A stretch of 13,212 nt of DNA from CAYYFV01 sp964451705 (GCA_964451705.1 CAYVIV010000026.1:1-13212), one strand, 5' to 3'. Counted from the stretch's first letter, positions 1 to 6,090 are shown. Numbers and translations: made by a program. The notes: generated from the letters alone by a model not told the origin.

Positions 1-238
1 CCAGAATATTACAATTGGTAAAGCAGGTAGGTCTAGATGGATGGGTAAGAGGCCCACAGTTCGTGGTAAAGCCATGAACCCAGTAGATCACCCACATGGT
101 GGTGGTGAAGGTGGATGTCCAATTGGTATGAAAGCACCAAAAACTAAATGGGGTAAATTAGCACTTGGAAAAAAGACTAGAAAACGAAAGGCATCAGATA
201 GACTTATTCTCAAGTCTAGACATAAAAATAAAAAATAA
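1..238 (+). CDS. rplB: 50S ribosomal protein L2 (C-terminal part, 5'-truncated by window edge)
   Basis: L2 is a primary 23S rRNA binder needed for subunit association and peptidyl-transferase centre function. Only the last 78 codons are in the window, with the reading frame entering at base 2. Visible family hallmarks are GRSRWMGKRPTVRG followed by AMNPVDHPHGGGEG, which contains the invariant histidine associated with peptidyl transfer in L2, and then a Lys/Arg-rich tail ending in HKNKK. An in-frame ATG at position 41 (the M of RWMGKR) lies inside the conserved motif and is not the start. The gene ends with TAA 10 bases before rpsS, the standard S10-operon order. The identification is certain; the N-terminal two thirds cannot be seen. 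Confidence 0.98.
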   Translation, partial: QNITIGKAGRSRWMGKRPTVRGKAMNPVDHPHGGGEGGCPIGMKAPKTKWGKLALGKKTRKRKASDRLILKSRHKNKK

Positions 239-248
239 TTAAGATACT

Positions 249-503
249 ATGGCAAGAAGTTCTAAAAAAGGTCCATGGACAGATGCAAAGCTCTTAAAAA
301 AGTTATCTGCTTCAGATGTTAAATCTGTACGCACATACTCAAGAGCATCAACAATCTACCCAGAATTCGTAGGTAAGACAATCCACGTACACAATGGAAA
401 AAAGTTTATTCCAGTTTACGTTACAGAGAATATGGTAGGACACAAATTAGGTGAGTTTTCTCCAACGAGAATCTTCAAAGCTCACGGAGGAAAACAAAAA
501 TAA
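249..503 (+). CDS. rpsS: 30S ribosomal protein S19
   Basis: S19 sits in the head of the small subunit next to S13 and contributes to the A-site finger and tRNA bridge region. The 84-residue product shows the family start MARSSKKGPW (F is more usual at the W), the central segment with STIYPEFVGKTIHVHNGKKF, and the C-terminal signature GHKLGEFSPTR followed by a basic end. It is slightly shorter than the 92-residue E. coli protein, mostly at the C-terminus. The ATG is preceded by an A/T-rich stretch without a purine-rich Shine-Dalgarno. It lies between rplB and rplV with short gaps and is probably co-transcribed with both. Confidence 0.98.
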   Translation: MARSSKKGPWTDAKLLKKLSASDVKSVRTYSRASTIYPEFVGKTIHVHNGKKFIPVYVTENMVGHKLGEFSPTRIFKAHGGKQK

Positions 504-516
504 TAATTTATAAACT

Positions 517-963
517 ATGAAAGCATCACTAAGAAATGTTCGCATCTCGCCAAAAAAAGTTAATTTGGTAGCTGAATTAGTGAGAACTCAAGATTTAAAG
601 CAAGCCTTAGGAATTCTTGAATTTACACCCAAAAAAGCTGCAAAAATACTTTATAAAGTTGTTGCAAGTGCCAAAGCTAATGCTGAAACTAATCACAAGG
701 CAACTGCTGAAAATCTATATATCAAAGAAATCAAAGTTTCTAAAGGTATGACAATCAAGAGGTTCATTCCAATATCTAGAGGTAGAGCCAATCCGATTAA
801 CAAATTTTGTTCACACATTCATGTGATATTAGCAGATAAGTCCGAACAAACAGTCAAACCAGAGACAACAACTAAAACCGAGGGGAAAGCAGTGGCTAAA
901 ACCAAATCTACTACAAAAAAAACAAAGACCACAGCGGTCGCATCTAAAGCATCTAATAAGTAA
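517..963 (+). CDS. rplV: 50S ribosomal protein L22 with Lys/Thr-rich C-terminal tail
   Basis: L22 binds all domains of 23S rRNA, and its beta-hairpin lines the peptide exit tunnel. The 148-residue product begins with a short N-terminus (MKASLRNVRISPKK, family signature) and continues through the helical core to about residue 107. The hairpin at about residues 80-100 reads KRFIPISRGRANPINKFCSH. The RGRA element is kept, but the tip differs from the usual PRA(K/R)GRA..I.KRTSH pattern. Residues 108-148 form a low-complexity tail rich in Lys, Thr, Ala, Glu and Val with no aromatic residue. Bacterial L22 is usually about 110 residues, so the tail is an extension. It sits between rpsS and rpsC in the normal order, and no Shine-Dalgarno is visible. 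Confidence 0.97.
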   Translation: MKASLRNVRISPKKVNLVAELVRTQDLKQALGILEFTPKKAAKILYKVVASAKANAETNHKATAENLYIKEIKVSKGMTIKRFIPISRGRANPINKFCSHIHVILADKSEQTVKPETTTKTEGKAVAKTKSTTKKTKTTAVASKASNK

Positions 964-972
964 TTATAGAAT

Positions 973-1602
973 ATGGGACAAAAAGTAAATCCAAATAGCA
1001 TCCGTTTAGGGATAACGACTGACTGGAAATCAAAATGGTTTCCTAAAAAGGGAGAATATGCAAAAAATCTTCAAATTGATCTTGCCATTAGAGACTTTCT
1101 GAAAAAAGAATTTCAAAACAAAGGTGTGTCTACAATTAAAATTGCTATGTCTACAGGGAAGGTGGAGTTAGATATAGATTCAGCTAAACCTGGTTTGATT
1201 ATTGGTCAACAAGGATCAAAAATTGAAGAACTGAAGCTTAAATTAGAGAAGAAATTCAAACTTACTTTTGCAATCAATGTCCATGAAATCCCAAAAGTAA
1301 ACCTAGATGCTAAAATAGTTGCTGAAAATATTGCTCAACAGCTAGAAAGAAGAATTTCCTACAGAAGATGTGCCAAAGCTGCTCTAGAAAAGGCTATGGA
1401 ATCAGGAGCGAAAGGTGTAAAGGTCAAACTCTCTGGTAGACTCAATGGTGTAGATATTGCTAGAAAAGAATTTTTCTCCCTCGGAAGAGTTCCACTTGCC
1501 ACATTCCGTGCTGATATAGATTATGCCTACGAAAGAGCAGAAACAACCTATGGAACAATTGGTGTTAAGGTTTGGGTCTACAAAGGTGAAGTCTTTGCCT
1601 AA
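973..1602 (+). CDS. rpsC: 30S ribosomal protein S3
   Basis: S3 is a head protein of the small subunit at the mRNA entry tunnel and takes part in mRNA unwinding. The 209-residue product opens with MGQKVNPNSIRLGIT, the S3 signature. A KH-type RNA-binding domain follows, with the GxxG loop at residues 78-81 reading G-Q-Q-G (most homologues carry at least one Lys/Arg in the loop). The C-terminal S3 domain contains GVKVKLSGRLNG and IARKEFFSLGRVPL. It lacks the extra acidic/basic tail of the 233-residue E. coli protein. It starts 9 bases after rplV. The 66-base gap after it is unusually long for this cluster and contains a promoter. Confidence 0.98.
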   Translation: MGQKVNPNSIRLGITTDWKSKWFPKKGEYAKNLQIDLAIRDFLKKEFQNKGVSTIKIAMSTGKVELDIDSAKPGLIIGQQGSKIEELKLKLEKKFKLTFAINVHEIPKVNLDAKIVAENIAQQLERRISYRRCAKAALEKAMESGAKGVKVKLSGRLNGVDIARKEFFSLGRVPLATFRADIDYAYERAETTYGTIGVKVWVYKGEVFA

Positions 1603-1618
1603 AACTCTAAAAAACACC

Positions 1619-1646
1619 TTGATTTATTTAAAAAAATACATATAAT
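1619..1646 (+). promoter_or_regulatory. Sigma-70-type promoter candidate upstream of rplP
   Basis: In the rpsC-rplP gap there is a -35-like TTGATT (1619-1624), a 16-base spacer, and a perfect -10 TATAAT (1641-1646). Transcription would begin near 1652-1655, giving a 5' leader of only about 15 bases before the rplP ATG at 1669. Neighbouring intergenic gaps are mostly 0-20 bases and lack this arrangement, which argues against chance in AT-rich DNA. The elements are seen directly; activity is inferred. Confidence 0.6.
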
Positions 1647-1668
1647 CGAATAGCTAAAAATTGTAAAC

Positions 1669-2088
1669 ATGCTCACTCCGAAAAAAACCAAGTTTAGACG
1701 GTATCACAGAAAACGAAATGCTAATGCACAAGGTGTTGCTCAAAAAAATAACACAGTAACATTTGGTGACGTTGGTATGATAGTCCTAGATCCATGTGAA
1801 TTAACATCACGGCAGATCGAAGCAGCACGTCGTGTGATGGCTCGTTATACTAAAAGAGGTGGGAAAATCTTTATAAAAGTTTTTCCACACAAATCAATCA
1901 CAACCAAAGGTGCCGAGGTACCAATGGGTGGTGGTAAAGGGTCTCCAGACTACTTTGTAGCCGATATTAAACCAGGTACAGTTGTATTTGAAATCAAAGG
2001 TGTCGACATGCAAATTGCTAAAGAGGCACTCAAGCTAGCTTCTTACAAGCTTCCATCACGATGTAAAATTATAACCAAAGAGATCTAA
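1669..2088 (+). CDS. rplP: 50S ribosomal protein L16
   Basis: L16 is a late-assembly large-subunit protein near the A-site tRNA elbow and the peptidyl-transferase centre. The 139-residue product has the usual length. It shows the start MLTPKKTKFRRYHRKR, the middle motif LTSRQIEAARR, and the glycine-rich loop GGGKGSPDYFVADIKPG. In that loop the arginine matching E. coli Arg81 (the residue hydroxylated in E. coli) is replaced by Pro85, and the usual Trp of the YWVA/GWVA segment is Phe. The gene is preceded by a promoter candidate. Its stop overlaps the rpmC start in the sequence TAATG, so L16 and L29 are likely translationally coupled. Confidence 0.98.
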   Translation: MLTPKKTKFRRYHRKRNANAQGVAQKNNTVTFGDVGMIVLDPCELTSRQIEAARRVMARYTKRGGKIFIKVFPHKSITTKGAEVPMGGGKGSPDYFVADIKPGTVVFEIKGVDMQIAKEALKLASYKLPSRCKIITKEI

Positions 2089-2297
2089 TGAAATTTGCGA
2101 AACTAGACGACCTTAAAACACATAATTTATCTCAACTAGCTAAAACAATTAAGCAGTTAGAAGAGTATGTAGCCAAACTGCGATCGGAACTTAAGGCAGG
2201 TCACTCTAAAGATCATAAAAATTACAGACTAGCTCGCAAGCAAATTGCTCAGATAAAAACAATTCTTTCAGAAAAATCTTTAAATCCTGAAAACTAA
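2088..2297 (+). CDS. rpmC: 50S ribosomal protein L29
   Basis: L29 is a small two-helix protein of the large subunit near the tunnel exit, where it helps form the docking platform for targeting factors. The 69-residue product has the L29 pattern: an N-terminal helix with LSQLAKTIKQLEEYVAKLRSE, a short basic linker, then YRLARKQIAQIKTILSEK. The ATG overlaps the rplP stop by one base (TAATG), and its own stop overlaps the rpsQ start in the same way. Both the order and the double overlap support the call, although the sequence of L29 is only weakly conserved. Confidence 0.95.
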   Translation: MKFAKLDDLKTHNLSQLAKTIKQLEEYVAKLRSELKAGHSKDHKNYRLARKQIAQIKTILSEKSLNPEN

Positions 2298-2533
2298 TGA
2301 GAACAAAAAAAGGCATAGTAGTCACAGCCAAAGACAAAACTCTAAAGGTAAAAGTTACTAGAAAAGTACTGCATCCTAAATATCACAAGGCCTACGAAGT
2401 AGTAAAAAACTTCCACGCTCACGATGAAGAGTCTAATTATAAAGTTGGAGACGAAGTCACAATCTATGAGACCAGACCTATTTCAAAACTAAAGAGATGG
2501 ACGGTTGAAAATCCTAATCAAAAAAATAACTAG
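2297..2533 (+). CDS. rpsQ: 30S ribosomal protein S17
   Basis: S17 is an OB-fold primary binder of 16S rRNA in the small-subunit body. The 78-residue product shows the family pattern KGIVVTAKDKTLKVKV near the start. A central HPKYHKAYEVVKNFHAHDE replaces the usual HP.Y.K....SKK..AHDE, and GDEVTIYETRPISKLKRW follows. The start is in a TAATG overlap with rpmC. Its stop is the only TAG among the 27 visible stop codons; all others are TAA. An 8-base gap separates it from rplN, where the spc operon classically begins. Confidence 0.97.
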   Translation: MRTKKGIVVTAKDKTLKVKVTRKVLHPKYHKAYEVVKNFHAHDEESNYKVGDEVTIYETRPISKLKRWTVENPNQKNN

Positions 2534-2541
2534 TTGTCACA

Positions 2542-2910
2542 ATGATTCAAACACAGACAAGGCTTACGGTCGCAGACAATACTGGTGCAAAACAGGTAAT
2601 GTGTATAAAGGTACTTGGCGGTTCTAAAAAAAGATATGCCAAAGTCGGAGACATTATCGTAGTCACAGTAAAATCAGCTGCACCCTCTGGCACAGTTAAG
2701 AAAAAGAAAGTCGTACGAGCTGTAGTGGTAAGAACACGCAAAGAAGTTCGCAGAAAAGACGGAACCTACGTGCGGTTCGATGACAATGCGGTCGTTATCA
2801 TCAGTAAAGATAAAATGCCACAAGGTACACGTGTATTCGGGCCAGTAGCTCGTGAACTACGTGAACTAGGCTACCAAAAAATTAGTTCATTAGCACCTGA
2901 CGTGGTATAA
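2542..2910 (+). CDS. rplN: 50S ribosomal protein L14
   Basis: L14 is one of the most conserved large-subunit proteins. It binds helix 95 of 23S rRNA and forms an intersubunit bridge with helix 14 of 16S rRNA. The 122-residue product has exactly the usual length. It contains MIQTQTRLTVADNTGAKQVMCIKVLGG, the basic loop KKKKVVRAVVVRTRKEVRR, RFDDNAVVII, and the C-terminal GTRVFGPVARELRE. It is the first gene of the spc block. The ATG is preceded by GTTGTCACA, with no Shine-Dalgarno. Confidence 0.99.
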   Translation: MIQTQTRLTVADNTGAKQVMCIKVLGGSKKRYAKVGDIIVVTVKSAAPSGTVKKKKVVRAVVVRTRKEVRRKDGTYVRFDDNAVVIISKDKMPQGTRVFGPVARELRELGYQKISSLAPDVV

Positions 2911-2912
2911 TT

Positions 2913-3221
2913 ATGAAAATTAAACAAGGAGACACAGTTATAGTCATTACCGGAGCAGATAAAGGTCAGACTGGTGAGGTTTTAAAAACCTTTGCCAAAG
3001 ACTCTAAAGTTATTGTTAAAGGTATTAATATCAAGACAAAATTTAAGAAGAAGTCTGCACAAGGGCCAGGTTCTATGACTAAAATAGAAACTAAAATCAA
3101 TGTATCAAATGTAGCCCTTCTAGATCCAAAATCTAAAAAGGCAACTAAAATCGGGTACACCGTAACTAAAGATGGTAAAAAAGTCAGAGTTGCAAAAAAA
3201 TCTAAAGACGTAATTGAATAA
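2913..3221 (+). CDS. rplX: 50S ribosomal protein L24
   Basis: L24 initiates large-subunit assembly by binding the 5' part of 23S rRNA. The 102-residue product has the N-terminal KOW motif (residues about 4-31: KQGDTVIVITGADKGQTGEV), then VIVKGINIKTKFKKK, and the C-terminal NVALLDPKSKKATKIGY, all family features. The length is typical. It begins 2 bases after the rplN stop and ends 4 bases before the rplE ATG, so translational coupling to both is likely. Confidence 0.98.
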   Translation: MKIKQGDTVIVITGADKGQTGEVLKTFAKDSKVIVKGINIKTKFKKKSAQGPGSMTKIETKINVSNVALLDPKSKKATKIGYTVTKDGKKVRVAKKSKDVIE

Positions 3222-3225
3222 GAAT

Positions 3226-3771
3226 ATGATTGAAAATATTACCCAAGCACAAATAGCCAAGGATTTACAAAAAGAGCTAGGTCTCAGTAATCCACACCAG
3301 GTTCCAAAGATTACCAAAGTAATTATCGCCTCTGGTATTGGTACACTTGCGCAAAAAGACAAAAAAATAGTTAAAGAAGTAGTTGAAAATCTAACTTTAA
3401 TTGCTGGTCAAAAACCAATCGTTAACAATGCTAGATTATCAATATCTAACTTTAAGCTCAGAGAAGGTATGCCAGTTGGCGTTAGCGCAACTTTAAGAGG
3501 TAAACGAGCTAATGACTTTCTAAACAACTTAATTAACATTGTTTTTCCTCGAGTTAGAGACTTTAGAGGTTTCTCTAAAAAAAGCCTGGATGGCAATGGC
3601 AATATTTCGGTTGGAATTAAAGAGCATCTAGTGTTTCCAGAAATTAACCCTGACGACCTTGTAACAATTCACGGTCTACAAGTGGTTATCCAAACTAGTG
3701 CTACGAACGATGAACAGGGTTATGCACTACTTAAAAAATATAATTTTCCTTTTAAAGAAAAAACTAACTAA
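3226..3771 (+). CDS. rplE: 50S ribosomal protein L5
   Basis: L5 binds 5S rRNA in the central protuberance and contacts the P-site tRNA and S13. Motifs seen are NPHQVPKITKV, GQKPIVNNARLSISNFKLREGMPVG, FPRVRDFRGFS, and GIKEHLVFPEI, followed by a typical C-terminus. I start at the ATG at 3226, 4 bases after rplX, giving 181 residues. An in-frame TTG at 3214 would add four residues (MNKN) but would overlap rplX, and all the other starts here are ATG. Bacterial L5 is usually about 179 residues, which fits the chosen start. The gene lies between rplX and rpsN as expected. Confidence 0.97.
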   Translation: MIENITQAQIAKDLQKELGLSNPHQVPKITKVIIASGIGTLAQKDKKIVKEVVENLTLIAGQKPIVNNARLSISNFKLREGMPVGVSATLRGKRANDFLNNLINIVFPRVRDFRGFSKKSLDGNGNISVGIKEHLVFPEINPDDLVTIHGLQVVIQTSATNDEQGYALLKKYNFPFKEKTN

Positions 3772-3776
3772 TTCCT

Positions 3777-4001
3777 ATGGCTAGAACAGCACTTATTGTT
3801 AAAGACAAACGCAGAAAAGAAAAAATTCTAAAAGCTAAAAAAGCTGGTAAAAAACCGGTAATGGCAACTAGACTTACAAACAGATGTGGTAAATGTGGGC
3901 GTGTGCACGCATACATGAGAAATTTTGATCTATGTCGTATTTGTTTTAGAGAATTAGCATCACTGGGACAAATTCCTGGTGTTAAAAAATCATCTTGGTA
4001 A
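3777..4001 (+). CDS. rpsN: 30S ribosomal protein S14, zinc-binding type (type Z)
   Basis: S14 is a small-subunit head protein involved in assembly and near the A site. The product carries two zinc knuckles, C37-x2-C40 and C53-x2-C56, in the order RCGKCGRVHAYMRNFDLCRICFREL, and ends in GQIPGVKKSSW. This is diagnostic of the zinc-containing short form. At 74 residues it is about 13 longer than the usual 61-residue type Z protein. The extra length is a basic N-terminal segment (residues about 12-30, rich in Lys) ahead of the first cysteine. The ATG is 5 bases after rplE. An alternative internal start would lose the conserved MARxxLI-like beginning, so I keep the full form. Confidence 0.96.
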   Translation: MARTALIVKDKRRKEKILKAKKAGKKPVMATRLTNRCGKCGRVHAYMRNFDLCRICFRELASLGQIPGVKKSSW

Positions 4002-4018
4002 AAATTAATATATAGACG

Positions 4019-4402
4019 ATGAATACAGATCCAATAGCAGATTTGCTTACCAGAATTAGAAATGCAGAAAAGGCGCAAAAAGAAGTAGTAGTACTTCCCT
4101 ATTCGCGAATCAAATTTGATATCTGCAAAATTCTAGAGGCTCAAAAATCTATTTCTAAAGTAGAAAAAAACGATGAAACAAAAGCAGAAATTACTATAGA
4201 GCTTAACCTGAACAAAGGTTTCAACCTAACTCTCAAAAGAATTTCTAAGCCAGGACAAAGAATCTACAAAAAATATAATGAACTTAAACCAGTTAAAAGT
4301 GGTTTAGGTTTTGATATTATTTCAACCTCCAAAGGTTTAATGACACAAAAAAAGGCCTACCACGATAAACTTGGTGGAGAACTTATTTGTCGAATTTACT
4401 AA
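4019..4402 (+). CDS. rpsH: 30S ribosomal protein S8
   Basis: S8 binds helix 21 of 16S rRNA in the platform, and in E. coli it represses the spc operon. The 127-residue product contains DPIADLLTRIRNA (residues 4-16), LPYSRIKFDICKIL, KRISKPGQRIY (73-83) and GLGFDIISTSKGLMT (95-109). It ends in GGELICRIY, the complete family profile. I did not recognise an S8-binding mimic upstream of or inside rplE, so autoregulation cannot be claimed. The start is preceded by an A/T-rich 17-base gap without a Shine-Dalgarno. Confidence 0.98.
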   Translation: MNTDPIADLLTRIRNAEKAQKEVVVLPYSRIKFDICKILEAQKSISKVEKNDETKAEITIELNLNKGFNLTLKRISKPGQRIYKKYNELKPVKSGLGFDIISTSKGLMTQKKAYHDKLGGELICRIY

Positions 4403-4421
4403 TTACTAATTAATAATTAAG

Positions 4422-4970
4422 ATGTCAAGAATTGGAAAACTGCCGATCAACGTTCCATCTAATGTAGAAGTTACACTTACAGATACTTTAATTACTGTAA
4501 AAGGAGCTAAAGGTGAACTTACACAAGAACTACATAAGAATGTGAAGGTGATAATGCAAGATAATACCATTACAGTAAATCCAATCGACGAAACTAAGTT
4601 TTCTCGATCACTACATGGTCTATATAGATCCCTTATAAACAACATGATCGTTGGGGTAACCACAGGCTATAAAAAACAATTAGAGATCATTGGTGTTGGT
4701 TATAGAGTGGCCCAAAAAGGTAGTAAACTAGAATTTGCTCTAGGTTTCTCCCACCCAGTTATATTTGAAATTCCTAGCAATATCAAAGTTTCAATTGAAC
4801 AAGGAAAAACAAATATTATTACGTTAGAAAGTTTCGATAAACAGTTAATAGGTCAAGTTGCCGCTGATATTAGGGCATTAAAAAAACCTGAACCCTACAA
4901 AGGTAAGGGAATTCGATACGTTGGTGAATATGTTCGACGTAAAGCCGGTAAGACTGCCGCATCTAAATAA
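4422..4970 (+). CDS. rplF: 50S ribosomal protein L6
   Basis: L6 lies at the base of the L7/L12 stalk close to the sarcin-ricin loop and the elongation-factor binding site. The 182-residue product has the two duplicated L6 folds. The start is MSRIGKLPINVPSNVEV, with HGLYRSLINNM at 65-75, GVGYRVAQKG and LGFSHPV in the middle, and the C-terminal signature KKPEPYKGKGIRYVGEYVRR (154-173). The length is typical (E. coli 177). It keeps its place between rpsH and rplR with 19-base A/T-rich gaps on each side. Confidence 0.98.
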   Translation: MSRIGKLPINVPSNVEVTLTDTLITVKGAKGELTQELHKNVKVIMQDNTITVNPIDETKFSRSLHGLYRSLINNMIVGVTTGYKKQLEIIGVGYRVAQKGSKLEFALGFSHPVIFEIPSNIKVSIEQGKTNIITLESFDKQLIGQVAADIRALKKPEPYKGKGIRYVGEYVRRKAGKTAASK

Positions 4971-4989
4971 AAAATAATTTTCTAAGACA

Positions 4990-5328
4990 ATGGTTAATCA
5001 AGTTACACGTAAAAAAAGGCACGCAAGAATCCGAAGTAAAATTTCGGGAACTGCATCTCGTCCTCGACTATGCGTTTATAGATCTCTAAACAGTATCTAT
5101 GCACAATTAATAGACGATGAGAACAATAAAGTTCTTGCCCAAACTAGTGATTTAAAATCAAAAACCAACCCTAAGGTAGACTCAGCAAAAAATGTGGGTA
5201 AAGCAATTGCCGAGGCTGCTAAAAAAATAAAAATTGCAGAATGCGTATTCGACAGAAATGGATACAAGTTTCATGGACGTGTTAAGGCACTAGCAGAATC
5301 TGCAAGAGAAAATGGACTTAAATTCTAA
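4990..5328 (+). CDS. rplR: 50S ribosomal protein L18
   Basis: L18 binds 5S rRNA together with L5 and anchors it in the central protuberance. The 112-residue product has the usual pattern: a basic N-terminus (RKKRHARIRSKISGTASRPRLCVYRS), a central SIYAQLIDDENNKVLAQTS, VGKAIAEAAKK, and the C-terminal FDRNGYKFHGRVKALAESARENGLKF. The length is normal. It starts 19 bases after rplF and is followed 10 bases later by rpsE. Confidence 0.98.
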   Translation: MVNQVTRKKRHARIRSKISGTASRPRLCVYRSLNSIYAQLIDDENNKVLAQTSDLKSKTNPKVDSAKNVGKAIAEAAKKIKIAECVFDRNGYKFHGRVKALAESARENGLKF

Positions 5329-5338
5329 ATTATAAAAT

Positions 5339-6076
5339 ATGAGAGCACACAGAGGACCTAAAAAACCAAAGGAATATCAAGAAGCTGTAATCCAAATCGA
5401 CCGTGTTACTAGGGTAGTAAAAGGTGGACGACGTCTAAGATTTAGAGCTACAGTCTGTATTGGTAATCAAAAAGGTAAAGTTGGTGTTGGTCTTGGAAAA
5501 TCTAAAGAGGTTACAGGGGCAATACAAAAAGCTGTTGCACGGGCCAAGAAAAATATGATCACAATTAAGCTAGACCAAAGTACTATTGCCCACGAGATTC
5601 AAGCTAAATTCAAAAGTGCCAATGTTCTGATTAAACCAGCTTCACAAGGTACTGGTCTAATAGCAGGTGGTGCAGTTAGAACTGTACTAGAACTAGCCGG
5701 AATCAAAAACGTACTGACTAAATCACTCGGGTCTAACAATAAAATAAATACCACAAGAGCAACAATAGAAGCGCTCAAAACCCTTAGAGTAACTCCAGCA
5801 ATGGCCAAACGACTACAAACAGTACAAACGCAAGAGCAGAAAGTAGCTGATCCAAATACAAAGCCTGCTGCAAAGCCTGCTGCAAAGCCTGCTACAAAAT
5901 CTGCTGCAAAGCCTGCTACAAAATCTGCTGCAAAGCCTGCTGCAAAAAAAGAAAGTCATCAAGCAGCTGCTAAAACACCAGCAAAAGCAAAGAAGGTTCC
6001 AGTCAAAGCAGAGGTAAAGCCAAAGACAGAGCCAGCTAAAACAGAAAACTCTGCTGAAGATAAAAAATCTGAATAA
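5339..6076 (+). CDS. rpsE: 30S ribosomal protein S5 with long repetitive C-terminal tail
   Basis: S5 acts in decoding fidelity and in the helicase activity at the mRNA entry. Residues 12-79 form the double-stranded-RNA-binding-like domain (VVKGGRRLRFRATVCIGNQKGKVGVGLGKSKEV). Residues about 88-155 form the C-terminal domain (LIKPASQGTGLIAGGAVRTVLELAGI.NVLTKSLGS.N..N..RATIEAL). Bacterial S5 is usually about 160-170 residues, but this one has 245. Residues about 161-245 are a low-complexity tail with seven KPAA/KPAT/KSAA units (175-202) and then a Lys/Glu/Ala-rich end. The tail is in frame with the core, with no frameshift. rpmD (L30), which normally follows, is absent, and rplO begins 14 bases downstream. 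Confidence 0.97.
   Translation: MRAHRGPKKPKEYQEAVIQIDRVTRVVKGGRRLRFRATVCIGNQKGKVGVGLGKSKEVTGAIQKAVARAKKNMITIKLDQSTIAHEIQAKFKSANVLIKPASQGTGLIAGGAVRTVLELAGIKNVLTKSLGSNNKINTTRATIEALKTLRVTPAMAKRLQTVQTQEQKVADPNTKPAAKPAAKPATKSAAKPATKSAAKPAAKKESHQAAAKTPAKAKKVPVKAEVKPKTEPAKTENSAEDKKSE
5861..5944 (+). repeat. 12-bp tandem repeat, seven units, inside rpsE
   Basis: There are seven consecutive 12-base units in frame with rpsE. AAGCCTGCTGCA occurs at 5861, 5873 and 5933. AAGCCTGCTACA occurs at 5885 and 5909. AAATCTGCTGCA occurs at 5897 and 5921. The pair at 5885-5908 is repeated exactly at 5909-5932, giving a 24-base higher-order unit. Each unit encodes Lys-(Pro/Ser)-Ala-(Ala/Thr). Near-identity at the nucleotide level, including synonymous positions, points to recent expansion by slippage rather than only selection on amino-acid composition. 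Confidence 0.95.
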
Positions 6077-6090
6077 ATAATATTATTACA

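Noticed and set aside
3214..3225. TTG at 3214 as start of rplE
   Set aside because: It would overlap the rplX end and add four residues not in the L5 family. The ATG at 3226 gives a typical length, and every other gene here starts with ATG.
3222..4018. S8, S4 or other ribosomal-protein autoregulatory RNA mimics around rplE and rpsM
   Set aside because: I could not recognise the helix-21-like S8 site near rplE or the pseudoknot S4 site before rpsM. The gaps are very short, so no claim is made.
3764..4078. Minus-strand 104-codon open frame opposite rpsN and rpsH
   Set aside because: It overlaps two unmistakable ribosomal-protein genes, has no recognisable motif, and antisense frames of this length are common opposite lysine-rich genes. 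The other minus-strand open frames in the window were rejected for the same reason.
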